Part shown: positions 37,901 through 52,223 of the stretch, piece after piece
Position numbering within the stretch: position 1 is the stretch's first letter
How the letters are laid out: each line of letters begins with the position of its first letter
Source: Prosapia bicincta
Lineage: Eukaryota > Arthropoda > Insecta > Hemiptera > Cercopidae
Direction: 5' to 3'
Length of the DNA: 64,000 bases
NCBI GenBank assembly: GCA_036971475.1
Contig: JBAIZL010000007.1
Span: 34,280,502-34,344,501 of the forward strand
The notes under the pieces: model-generated
Database searches by the model: none
What the model was told of the DNA's origin: nothing
The model's input: only the letters and a program-made list of their open reading frames with translations
Program-made: the position numbers and the translations under genes

Positions 37901-40900
37901 CTAAAGTAGCAATTACTTTTAATTTTAAATGACAGCTATTTTGTAATATTATCACTTTGGCAATATTAGAGTTTTTATCACTTTGTTTTTTTTTATAGAG
38001 GGGAAGTGGGAAAGTTATATTGAAATTATTAATATACTCATCTTCATTTCTGTTAGAAATATTTCTATATGTTTGAGTACAGTTTCTACCATTCCGACTC
38101 TTAAGGTGAGTACGATTTAAGTTTTCAAAATGGAGTTACTCTGAAACGCGTCAACAGAGGAGAGTATTGAATCGTTGGGAATGGCAGGAAACTGTAGTCA
38201 AACATATAAAGTTACATTAGGTAGTTTTCTGGTATTTAGGGGTAATTTTGTTAAATAAAATACCTGAATTGCAGTGTAATTGGGTGTTGAGTGTAATATT
38301 AAGGCAGGGCGTAGCTGATGCACACGCAACAAGCGTTATTTTACCAGCGCAAGCTAAGACGTAGCACACGGTACACACATTTTGCCTTTAAAATAGAAGA
38401 TACCGATACCAACTCATTTGAATTCGATATGGAAATTGAAGTATTGGTTCTGTGGTAGAGTGAATATATAAAAAAAATGAAACACACACATGGCTATGTT
38501 GGCCTACAAGAAGTCTTTATACGTTTTCTTGCTATAACCTTCACATCGTATAGCACATGTAACTCACACAGAGTTATTAGAGATTTGAAAAATATAAGAG
38601 CTAAATACAATATGTAAAATACGGTTCAGTGTTTGTCTATTACTGACTATATCAACCTATATTGACCATTATATGCAGAAACGTGAGGCATTAGAGATTT
38701 TAAAAATATGAGGGTTAAGTACAACATGTAAACTACTGTTGAGTGTTTGTCCATTACTGAATAAGACAACTTAATTGTCAAAACATTTGTGGCATTAAAG
38801 ATTTAAAAAATACAAGATTTAGGTACAATATGTGAGCTACTGTTGAGTGTTTGTCCATTACCAGCTGAATCAAACTGTCATTTAACGACACCTTGGATCC
38901 CTAGTTGAGTGGCGTGTGTCGTCAAATCTGTGTCAGTGCTACAAACTGTAACATACCGGCCCACGCGTGTGCCAGACACTAATATACATTCGCCTCAGCT
39001 TACGCGGATCCGTTAAGGAATATAGTGGCACAGTTTTCTGCCGTGTATTGCGTTGCGTGTGCTGCGCCGCTTGCGTCTCAGCTTACGCCCTGCCTTAATG
39101 TTTCTATTTTTCATAGTGTTCAAATTTATAACACCTGTATTTCTTAATTTGTTGAAAGTTTGTAGATTTATGCCTATGCATATGTTTTGGTTGGTGGATG
39201 GGGTGATCAGCAAACTTTGATTTATGTTAGGGTTTGTAAGTGTTTTAATATGCTCTTGTACCATGTGCTATAATAGACAAATTTTTAAATATTTTATAAA
39301 TGTTATATCTATGATTATTTACAGTAAGTTTGTAGAATTATCATGGTAATTTATTATAATTACCACAAATAGGTAAATGATGAATTTTATGGTATAGAAG
39401 TTACCCATAAGTCAAATTTGTTTTTTATTTCAAGATAATCAGAATCTTATTTTGCCTGATTGACTTTAACTTCAATCATCATGATAATGTTTTCACACTT
39501 TTCGCACAGGAATAATTTTTAAAAATCAAAAAAAATCTAGGTATCCTAGCAGAGGCGTAGCCAGAACGATGTTTGGGGGGGGGCACGAGCAGAGGGGGCA
39601 CGAGCAGAGGGGGCACGAGCAGAGGGGTCAAGAGAGTGGAACTCTAATGGGGATATTCTGGACATTTTTGTCTCTAAAAATATATTTTATGCTATTTTGA
39701 CACTTAAAATTACACAACTTTTGGGTCTTTGGGAAGCTTCTTTTGCTAAAAACCTAGCACTGTTTTATAGGCTAATATTTGTCTGCTAGAATTAATTGGT
39801 TTAGAGGGGGCACGTACCCTTTTACCCCCCCTGGCTACACCCCTCTATCCTAGCAATCTCTTGAAACACTGGAAGGGAAAAAGCATATTTAAGACAAATA
39901 CAACTGGTTAAAAATAAAACCTCTTGACCTCAAATAAAACTCATTGTTTAAACCCTTATATATATTTCAATTGCAAATAAATTATCTTCAGAGGAAACTA
40001 TTGCAGAAAATTTACAAAAATTTATTTATAATAATCTCCTCTGAAGATGATTGCTTTGTTTTGAAATGTGAATAAGAATTTAAATTCAAAGTATTATTAT
40101 ATATATATTTGTTGATTCCATCTTCAAATGAGCTACTAGTTTTCACTAACACTTGTAAATATTTACAAACTTGCCTATAGTAGCACTTACTTATATTTGT
40201 TGAGGACAGCCGTTTCGGGAGATGTGTCCCATTGTCAACTCAGACCATAACTGATCTCAAGGTTTTAGTAGGTTAGTATGTGTGTAGGGCGTAGTTTAAA
40301 GTGTTTGTATATTTTGTTTTGTTCGGTTGTGTGGCGTTGGTTATTTCTGTGTTGTTTATAAAGAATTTGTAGGTTAGATGTTATGTCTATGTAGTCGTGT
40401 TTTGTGGAGTTATCTTCTAGCCAAATTTCTCAACAAAACTATCCAAAACCGTATAAAATTTAATAATCATTGTAACATAAAAAATAGCCCAAATCTAATA
40501 GACAAAATAAACAAATATAAATATCTCACACAATTCCACTTCAGTCTCTTTCGATATATCAAATCTATATACCAACAACCCCATTCCAGAAACCATCAAC
40601 ATCATCAAAAACATGCTTATGACACAAATACACCACATACACACATTGACGAAATCTTTCACCTTACAAAACTAATCATATCTCAAAATTACTTCACCTG
40701 CAATAACACTTTCTATAACCAAAAAGTATTATTTCTGGTTAAGAAGTATTTATTTGTATTAAAAAATTACCCCATGTTGCTTCAAGTTGGTCCCATATTA
40801 CTGGGATTATCAGAAATCCTTCTTAATTATGAAATCCATTTCTACCAAGGATGAGTAAAGACTGTGAGATAACTTGGTAGGACACTGGTATGATAAAGTC

Positions 40901-43900
40901 TTTGAATTTACTGTGTACATCACCAATAAAGTTATTACTTCATTATTATTAAATGAATTTTAAATTAAGCTTTGGTGAATTAAAAAACACAGTGTTTTTA
41001 TATTTATATAAAATTTCATCTTTTTACTTCTAGGTAAAGGTAAACTAGAAAACTAACTACTAACCATCTGCATGTATGACAAATAGTGCATGGCAAACAA
41101 AAACTATTGTATTCGGTTATGTTTTAAATTTCAAAATTCACCTGGATACCAAAGTGGGAGATCTTATAAGTGCTGTATTATATCTTACAATAAAAAAACG
41201 TTTTAAATTACTAAATGCATAAAGTTTTTGTAAATCTAGTCCTCTCCTGTGTTATTGGCCTATCCTCTGTTTCAGACTTTGTTTGTAAGGACGAAGGATT
41301 CTTTCCTCATCCACGTGATTGCAAGAAGTACTTTTGGTGTCTGGACAGTGGGCCATCAAACCTTGGTATTGTGGCCCATCAGTTTACTTGCCCATCAGGT
41401 ATGTTTATGATTTTTTAAATTATTGATGTTCTGTTTGTTTCTTAGTAGGCTTAGGCCTCAGTAAAAATGTTTTATATTTTGCTAGCAGCCAAAGGATATA
41501 GTGTAAGTTGGGCTAAACAAATCTTTCATCTTTCAAAACTCCTCTAAGACCATGGATATATAAACCACAAGCAAAATTTAAACCTATACAAATTTCATGT
41601 ATTTTCAACCTATTTATTTGTTTACTGGTTTAACTATTTGTTTAATTTCAAATATTAATCTAAACTAGGCTCAAACTTCAAACATAGGCCTACATTAAGT
41701 TTGATTCTATAAAAAAAATAATTTTTAATTAATCAATTTAACAATAGTTTATGACTATCTGAACTTTAAATTTTGTAAATTTGTTAAAACTTACTGGGAC
41801 AGAAGGTTTTAACAAATTTACAAAATTTAAAGTTCAGATAGTCAGAAACTATTGTTAAAGTGATTAATTAAGATTCACCGAACATAATTGACTACAAAAT
41901 TCAAGAAAATAATTTGAAACATCTAAATTAACATATTAATAATCATTGTATTTCCCTCGATTACAATATTAAAAAAATACTAATTAACTGATTTTGTTAT
42001 AAGTAATTATTGTGTAACTTAATGAATACTTTTGAACTTACTGGCCGAACCATTTTGAAATAATTATTTCATTGACGCAGCCGATCTGCTACTCCAATAA
42101 AATGATTGTTTCAAAACGCGTCAGCACATAAGTTCAAAAGTATTCATTCAGTTATGCAATAATTACTTATTGAATTAATGAATTCAAGATGATTTCAACA
42201 AGCAACTTTAATAAGTTTTCCAATATTTCCGTCAGCTTTTAAGCCCAAACTTTATCAGCATAACATGACTCAAAAATATTAACACAAAACAATTTCAACT
42301 GCGGTGATTTAAATCAGTTAGACACTGATAGATGCCTAGTGCTGTTGAAAACGTTTTGTTTCATTAGGGGGAAACTAAGGTTTTTAAAAATATTAGCTAT
42401 AATTTTGACCAAGTTGTGATCACTTATTACACTTTGATAATCAAGTAATTAACAACCAGCTAGTCATGAACAGCAATTAGTTTTTGATATTCGAGTTATA
42501 TTTCAATATTTTTGCTTGAAAATATACTGCTATAAGTTTTATATTAATTTATTGATCTATCCTCAGGTTTATACTTTAACAAGGCAGCTGACTCCTGTGA
42601 TTATACACGCAATGTAATATGCAATAAGAAAGAAAAAGAAAAGCCGACAACAAAAGCTCCAAAAATAACGCCAGTAGTGTCTAAAAGCACTTCCAGTCAC
42701 ATTAAAACTACAACTACTACCACTACTACTACCACGGAAGCGCCTGTAGAAGAGATCGAAGAAGAAGAAGAAGAATACTACGAGGATCATGCTGAGGAAG
42801 ATCCTCAGGCAATCAAGCAGCTAATCCAGCTCATTAAAAAATTAGGTTAGTTTATCCTAAAATTAAATTATCTCAATATATTTTTCTATTTTACCGCATC
42901 ATCCTTTTTATTTTATATATACTACTAACCTATAACCCACTAGCTCCAAAAATATTTATTCCTCATTTTCAAATACTTTATTAAAATGTTTAAAACACTT
43001 ACACTGTATTTTTAATAAAAAAGATTTCAACAAATCTTCCACTTACTAATATTTTCAGCATATATAATTAACACATTAAGGTTTAGAGACTAAGACAGCT
43101 AACCATGGCAATTTATTAGTACCAGGCATAAAGACTAGCCCAGCTAGTCATAAATGTTGACATTGTTTGATTGATTTGTTTCTTTCACGAGAGTTTATTT
43201 TCTGATATTTCATGCCCAAGACTAGGTCTGTGGCTTCTAAGTGATATATATTGTCTCAAAACATACACCATAAATAGAGAAAGGTATTTATGGACCATTG
43301 ACCTTAAATATAGTAGGCGCTTCAGTAGTTTCTATTTCGACTGGAGTGAGAACCTCAGCATATTTTTCACTCGGTGTTGGTCAGTAGCTGATGTTTAGCA
43401 GTGTATTTTTGTGTACATACAAGATGAAGAGTAACAGTTGGAGCCTAGAATCTAAAGGAAACTTCAAACCATAACTTCTAATTTGTTTTTACTTATTATG
43501 ATCACACATAATAGTTAATTAACAAATAATAAACTACCTAAGGTACAAAATAACGAATAAAAAAATTGCACACATATTAGAAATGTAATATTTAGTCCTT
43601 TAAAAGTAAAAATATTTTTATAGAGAGTACAACTCGACAGGAATTAATTTGTAGCCGGTAGCTCCGCCACGAGTATTTAATTAGATCAGCAATGGGTTAA
43701 GTGCTCATGGTGGTTTTCACATTTGTTCATTGTTACAAGACAATATTTTAATAGAACAAATTTGTATCCAAAATAGTCGATGTAAAATACCTCAAGATGA
43801 ACAGCCCAAGGAGTAAAACATTATAACTTGCAGTTTTAAGATATTTGATGGGTTTTTATAGATATTACACTTGTTTGTATTATCTTGGCAAAAAAACAAC

Positions 43901-46631
43901 TACTTACTGATTTATTCAGCAGACGCGTTTCGCGCTAGGTAGAACACAATAGAAAACTATGAAATATATAAACACCATAAATACTATCCACAATACATTC
44001 TAAATGACAAAACACATTCACAATCAAACACTATATTTGAGCACATAATTAACAACTACTCTATTAACAATAACTCACCACAGAACAAAAATACACCACA
44101 GACTCACACCAGCACAACACACCTGAGCAACAGTCTTGTCAGTAAGTGACAGCATTGAAAAATGCGGTGACCTAGTACGAAACGCATCTGCTGAATATAT
44201 CAGTAAGTAGTGTTTTTTTACCAAAATAATACAAACAGGTGTAATAAAACATTATGTTTAAACCAAACTTGTTATACTCCACAAATTGTTTTTTATATGT
44301 CATACTTTAATATATCGTATGAATTGTGAGAATCTCCATGAGATGTATCTCATATAAGGCTTACATAGTATAACTGCTTATGTATGTATTGGATTGAATA
44401 TTAGAAAAACAGTTATCTTAATGGGAAGACACAGTTGTCTTAATAATGGATGTGATATAACTGGCTACATGGAGTGTCTTTTGATGACTTTTAAAATTCT
44501 CAATATACTCATCTTCACTTCTGTTAGTAATACTGGTATATGTTAAAATATATTTTTCTCTTTTTCCTAATTTCAGTATTATTTAGGTTTTGAAAATGGA
44601 GTCATTCTGAAACATGTCAACAAAGGAGAGTACTATTTAGGTTTTGAAAATGGAATCTTTAAAAAAAGAGTGAACAAAGAGAATATTATTTAGGTTTTAA
44701 AATGGAGTCATTCCGAAAGGGTCAACAAAGTATAGTATTATTTAGGTTTTGAAAATTGAGTCATTCCGAAACATGTCAACAAAGGAAATTGTTTTAATGT
44801 TAGGAAAGGCAGAAAATCAAATATATAGTGAGACTTTTTGTGAGGCTACAAAAGCAGTTAAGATACCTTCCTTTTACACCACTTCAATCATAAGGTTTAA
44901 CTGGCTGAATTGAAATTTTCAACTGCATTCAGTAGCATGAAGACATTTTGAATTGCGAGTGAAAATTTAGGATCTGGAATTAACTATAATTAGTTAAAAT
45001 CAGGAATGAGTTACTCACACAACAAAATACTTTCAAATTTTTTTACAAACACAATATTTTATAAAATTTTGTAATCAATATTTTGGCAAGATACTTTTAT
45101 TTTAATTAGATATATTTTCTGTTTTAATTTACAGACTTTAGTTAATTGTTAAGGAAACTTTTTTTTAATAATTTATTAATAACAGATCTATTACAGCTGT
45201 CGCAGCCTCTCTGTCTCTAACTTCCAATTTCTTCTGTCATTTGTTAGTACCTGTTCTAGGTTTCTTCCAGTCATTGCTTCGTCTATGTCATCATCGGACT
45301 TGTTCGTGGCCGTCCTCTCTTTCTTTTCTCAGTGGCAAGCTACCCTAGTACTTTTCGGGGCCAACTGTCTTCTGCCATCCTCTTTACTTGTTTGAACCAT
45401 GTAAATTGTCCTTTTTCTGTCTCCTCCCTTATATTTTAATCAATTTCATATTATTACGTATTTTTTCACTACTTTTATTCACGAATAATTTCTTTTTATG
45501 TATGAATAATGTACCTTTTATCAAATTTAAATAATGTTAATTTATTACTATTATTAAATATTATTTTTAAAAACGAGCTTTAATTCTAATTTACTTTCAC
45601 ATGGTTATTCTGATTTAAAAAATGGCTTATAGTATCTTTAAAAAAATATAATAATTGTTCACTATGATTACATTTTCAAATCAATTTTGGATCTTTACAA
45701 ATGACTGGAACTCAAGTTTTAAAACTGAAATCTATTTTCCCTGACACTTTAGGAGGTGTTGCAGAATTAGAGAAACAGTTGGAAGGGGCTGGAGGTTCTG
45801 ATTCAACGCCTCCGCCTATACCTCGTAGCCTTTACAACAAAGTCATTACGCCTAAACAGAGGTAAAAACATAACTTGCAACTAGCAATAAGCCTATTAAA
45901 TTAATCAACAGTTTAATAATAATTCTGTTGAGGTAATAATTTTTAAAGAACAAAAGTACTTTAGGATATAAAACTCTTATTGTATACAAAAATTATTATT
46001 ATAGATACCAGTCTTCTTTTGTAAATGGACCTTCAGGACCACAAAATGAAGGACTTTCTGAAGCTGATGATGGCTCACCTTATAGCAGAAGAGAAAAACC
46101 ACAATACGTAACTATTAGAAGAGAAAGGTGATGTACAGTAACTAGCTTTTATATTTTTTATATATTTACTACAAAAATTGGAGGAGGCGATTAAAATGAG
46201 TTTGGCCAAGTTCAAAGTGTTTTGTAAAAACAAACATTTTAAAAATAATATAAGGTTTTCATTTTTTGTTTTGCTCACTGCTATTGTATTTTTGTAATGG
46301 TTTTGTTGCATTGTGCCATTTCTTGTTTAGTTGGTAGTTTAGTTTTAAATCAGTATGTTTGTGTTTATTAGTGGCAATCACTACACTGCCTCACTAGCAA
46401 CTTACTTGATGTTAGTACTACACTGATGTAACTTAGCATCATTGACTTGCTTCAGCTGTTTATGGCTAAATAATGTTACTTGTTTTGATTCATAATTTCA
46501 AGATGATGTATTTTTCCATTACTGTAAGACACATTATGTTTTGTTTGTAATAAGTCTGGTAATATGTTGATGTTTGCTTAGTTTGTTTTACTTGTTTTCT
46601 TTCCAATTCCTTCTATTAGTTTACATTCTCC

Positions 46632-46705
<74 letters not shown>

Positions 46706-47522
46706 AATAGTTATTATCTGGAGTACATCCGTTCATTCTGCAGTTCATAAATTCGCAGTTCCGACATTTTGCTAGAATCTCATCCAGCATTGACGAAGTG
46801 AACCCAATAACAGTAGACTCGCTCTTCTGGATGAGATTCTAGCAAAACGTCGGAACTGCGAATTTATAAACTGCAGAATGAACGGATATACTCCAGATAA
46901 TAACTATTCATCATATTTTTCCATCCGTGAAGGAATACGTATCAGCATATATATATCTTGTTTAAATTTTCAATAAAATACATTTTATTTAGCCACTCAA
47001 GTTCAAATAATTTGTTTTTAAACTTGTTTAGAATGAAACTCAATATTAATAGTTTTTAACAAATATTAATTGACTTATTAAATTTAATAAGTTAATTTTA
47101 GTTTTATATAGGTGAAAAACTTTTCAAAAAGGAGTTAAGAATGAAATGTAGTTATTTCATCCCATTTAGGTTAAAATAAGGGATAAAATATGATTTCATA
47201 AAACAGCTGATTTATGTTAGGTTATGTGGTAGAATAGCTGTTTCAACGCTTAGGTTATGTTACTTTATTTATATTAATTGCAATTATTTAATAAGAAATA
47301 ACTTAAATAAAAATTTTCTCACTTCAGTTAGAAGTATAATAATATAACAGAAAATCAGTGGTCATGAAATCACATGTTATCATTTATTTTAAGCCAATCA
47401 GGACAAAATAACTATGTTGCATACCTTGCTTATTTTGTGAAAAGGTTTTCTCCCATATAAAATTAAAATTAAGTCTCCCAGATAGATAAAATGTAGTTTC
47501 TTAAAAACTGAAAATTTTTACA

Positions 47523-47593
<71 letters not shown>

Positions 47594-47824
47594 TTTTTTG
47601 GACTAGGAGACTGACAGACTTACCTTGGTAAGAGTCCACTCTGTAGTCTTGAAATAGAAACACATAAAAGCACTTAACCAATGATATATTTCAACCACAC
47701 AGTGGTCTTTGTCAATCAAAGAGAAAACACAAAAAGAAATATGAGAGAATGAAATAAAATAAATATAAATTGTAATCACAGATTATGTAGAGTAGAAATC
47801 AGATGTCACAGATGCACAGATTAA

Positions 47825-47862
<38 letters not shown>

Positions 47863-48944
47863 TCCATGAGCATATGAGTGAGTATAGTTTATATAAGTCT
47901 GTCAGGGGAAAAGAGATTGGAGACGTCTGTGGCTATTAAGAGAAAAAAAAAATAAATTTAAAAAAAATTAAAAAATGAAAGATGGCTTCAAAATTCTTCA
48001 AGCTTCCGTCCACACCAAAAATCTTTTCACCGATCCACCGCAAATTTGGTACAAGCAACCTCCCAACTTGAAAAACATCCTAGTACATCCTAAACTACCA
48101 GACCCTGATGCAGAGAAACCACACAAACTTCCTCATGGCTCCTTCCCATGCAATAGACCTAGATGCAAGACGTGTCTAATACACCCCTCAGCAAATAGTT
48201 TCAACAGCCAAACAACAAAAATGGTCTTCAAAATACAGGGTCATCATAATTGTACATCGAAAAATGTCATATACCAGCTACAATGTAAAATTTGCTCAGC
48301 ACAGTACATAGGCCTGACCACGGATGGTCTGAATATCAGAATGAATGGCCACAGACATGATGTTAAAATTATGAATATAGATAGGCCAACAGCTCAACAT
48401 GCTGCGAGTCATAACATCACAACTTTTGATGACTGCTATACCACAAAAATAATTAAATCACTCCCCTCTGATTGCAATCCCTCAGAACTGAGAAGATGGG
48501 AACTATCATACCAGTGGTATACCAAATCCAGAGAATCCCCTAACCTCAACATCAGATAAATCCATTCATTTTTTTTTCTAATAGCCACAGACGTCTCCAA
48601 TCTCTTTTCCCCTGACAGACTTATATAAACTATAATCACTCATATGCTCATCTGATTGCTTAATATGCTAATATGCTTAATCTGTGCATCTGTGACATCT
48701 GATTTCTACTCTACACAATCTGTGATTACAATTTATATTTATTTTATTTCATTCTCTCATATTTCTTTTTGTGTTTTCTCTTTGATTGACAAAGACCACT
48801 GTGTGGTTGAAATATATCATTGGTTAAGTGCTTTTATGTGTTTCTATTTCAAGACTACAAAGTGGACTCTTACCAAGGTAAGTCTGTCAGTCTCCAAGTC
48901 CAAAAAATCTAAATAATCTTTACCAACCAAAACTAACCTATAAA

Positions 48945-49006
<62 letters not shown>

Positions 49007-49925
49007 AATTTTTTGGACTTGATAGGAGACTGACAGACTTACCTAAAGGCAATAGTCCAAAACTGCAATCTCTTGGAAATAAGCACATATAAAACACTTA
49101 ATACACTTTTATTTGAAATATTTCGATCAACATGATCTTCTTCAGTCAAGAAAGAGAAAAACAAAACAAAAGATTGAAGTGAACCACAGATATGTATAAA
49201 CATCCAAATGTCACAGATTCACAGATTTATAGTTTATGATATAGTGCTATATGTGATATGTGTAGAAATTGTTATATGTGAATCGTGTAAAGATTGGTTA
49301 CTTGAAACTAGATATTAAAAGTCTGTCAGAAGGAAGGTAATGGAGCTGTTAAAAATGGTAGAAGTTAGGGGGAAGTTAAAAGGAGTTTTATCTGATGTTG
49401 AGGTTAGGAGGCTCTCTAGATTTGGTATACCACTGGTATGAAGAAGATGGGAGTTATCATACCAATGGTATACCAAATCTAGAGAGCCTCCTAACCTCAA
49501 CATCAGATAAAACTCCTTTTAACTTCCCCCTAACTTCTACCATTTTTAACAGCTCCATTACCTTCCTTCTGACAGACTTTTAATATCTAGTTTCAAGTAA
49601 CCAATCTTTACACGATTCACATATAACAATTTCTACACATATCACATATAGCACTATATCATAAACTATAAATCTGTGAATCTGTGACATTTGGATGTTT
49701 ATACATATCTGTGGTTCACTTCAATCTTTTGTTTTGTTTTTCTCTTTCTTGACTGAAGAAGATCATGTTGATCGAAATATTTCAAATAAAAGTGTATTAA
49801 GTGTTTTATATGTGCTTATTTCCAAGAGATTGCAGTTTTGGACTATTGCCTTTAGGTAAGTCTGTCAGTCTCCTATCAAGTCCAAAAAATTCCTAAATAA
49901 GCTTTAAGCTCTACTAGAACTAACC

Positions 49926-49993
<68 letters not shown>

Positions 49994-51705
49994 TGAGTGT
50001 GAACTAATAGAAGGAATTGATTAATTTGAGTTAAACGTTGGACTCAAAACCCATAATTATAAGTTCTGAACACTGGATAACATGATTTCAGTGATATTTA
50101 AAGATTAAACATAATTGAATGTTTGTAATACCCCTATTTTCAGACCGTCAACCGAAGCACCAAAACAAGAAAGTAACGAGGACGCTGTAGATAATTATGA
50201 GATATCAAGTTCCAGACCAAAGTATCAAACTCTTGAAAGAACCAATATTAGGACTAGTCAATCACCGTCAGACGAATATGAAACTGAAGAAGCTACTCGC
50301 GCCAATACTCCTAGATATTCAACAATTCAAAGGAATCGACCTGTTAAAGTTGATGTTGAAGAGGAGGAGGAGGAAGAATCTGACGAAGATGATAAATATA
50401 GACCAAAGTATACAAGTATCCAAAGAAGTAGACCAACTACTGAAGAATTACCTCCTGAAACAACTACTTCGAGGTATTAACATATGTTTGCACTTCCTTC
50501 ATTTTTATTTTATAAATTTGTTAGGGAACGTTTACCAAATCAACAATCTTCTCTTGTTCATGTGTCTATATATGTCATAGGAAATATAAACCAATTAATA
50601 CTGAATCCTATTACAAATAAGCCAATATTTATTGTGTTAGTAAAAAAATTGCATATGGCACTAGACGTAGTCAGGATTAAATTCTGATAGTACATGTGAG
50701 GACACAACTGTTTGTTTACAAATCAAAAACAATTTTTATCTAGAAATTTCAAAAAAAATTTAAAAATATTGAAAACCAGTGGTACAAACTTTTGTCCTGA
50801 CACATTACAAGTATATGGTATATACATTAGATTCATGTTTAGAGTATATCCATTGAGAAACTTTTTTATTTGTGGAGGTTTATGAAACAGGTACCTAGAC
50901 GCAGCCATAGTCTACCGTCACAAGCTTCTTATTCATAGATAATGTATTTTTAAATATCTGTATTGTAACAAATTACACATCTTCTAAGCTTTCTTCTTTT
51001 ATCTCCCATTAGGAGCTTTGTTAGTGGGTGCTCATTAATTTTTGCCAACGGCTGGCTTCTATTACTTGAAGGACTCAAAAGATTCCTAATTATATGTCAT
51101 CTAGACTGTAGTAGTATCATTTTATCATCTATACTGTTATTATGAAACAGCAGAAATTAATTTAGAAGTCATTTATAAAATATAAACAGAATTTTTACAT
51201 CAATCTATTGTTATATACAAACCATTTTTTGAGCTTAGCTTATGAGGCTATAACGGTATAAAACAACTGTGGCGTAATGTTTAACATAAATAAATGAAAC
51301 CTCTCATACTATTTTCATTGTAAATTTCTTCTGATGATGATTGCTGTGCAATCGAAATGTACATAAGGTTTTAAATAAAAGAAGAAAGTTATTTGTGGTT
51401 GAGAGGTTTCATTTATTTGTGAGGCTATGTTAATAACAAATAAAATATCTACACAATTAATTTATTTTTGAATTTTGTGTACATCTTTTATTTGTTACTA
51501 TTATTATATGCTTGTATAAGTGATACGTAACAATTGATCCTGCCTGTCAAAATCACATGTATATAAAATATGTTTTCTTGTATAGTCATAAAAAACAACT
51601 AAGGTTATACAAATACAAGAATTAATTATTAATTTATATTCAAAGATTTTCGTTGATAAGCAGTACCAACATCATCAGGAATGAATAACAGAATAGCCTT
51701 AGTTG

Positions 51706-51754
<49 letters not shown>

Positions 51755-52155
51755 GTTAATATATTACTATTGTAAGTAATTTTATCCACCATTAAGTGCA
51801 ATGATTTTACCTTGAGTGATGAGGCACCTTTCGGTCACTTGACCATTGTCGAATCTCTGATTACTTTTTCTTAACATTTGTTGATTCCATCTTCGCGTGA
51901 GCTAGGAATCAACATCCTAGCAAGAATCAAAATTGTAAGTACTTTTTCTTAATTTTTCTGGTGTAGGAACATCCGCACCAGAAAAATTAAGAAAAAGTAA
52001 TCAGTGATTCGACAATGGTCAAGTGACCGAAAGGCACCTCATCACTCAAGGTAAAATCATTGCACTTAATGGTGGATAAAATTACTTACAATAGTAATAT
52101 ATTAACTTCATAAAGTCAGTGCAACGGAAAAACAATGGATAACGTAAAATATCAA

Positions 52156-52223
<68 letters not shown>

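Noticed and set aside
42569..42790. Phe-rich minus-strand ORF
   Set aside because: It is the reverse complement of the Lys/Glu/Thr-coding triplet runs of the chitinase exon.
50484..50687. ORF after exon 50144-50473 as a further coding exon
   Set aside because: It lies behind a good donor, in another frame, with AT-rich intron-like composition.
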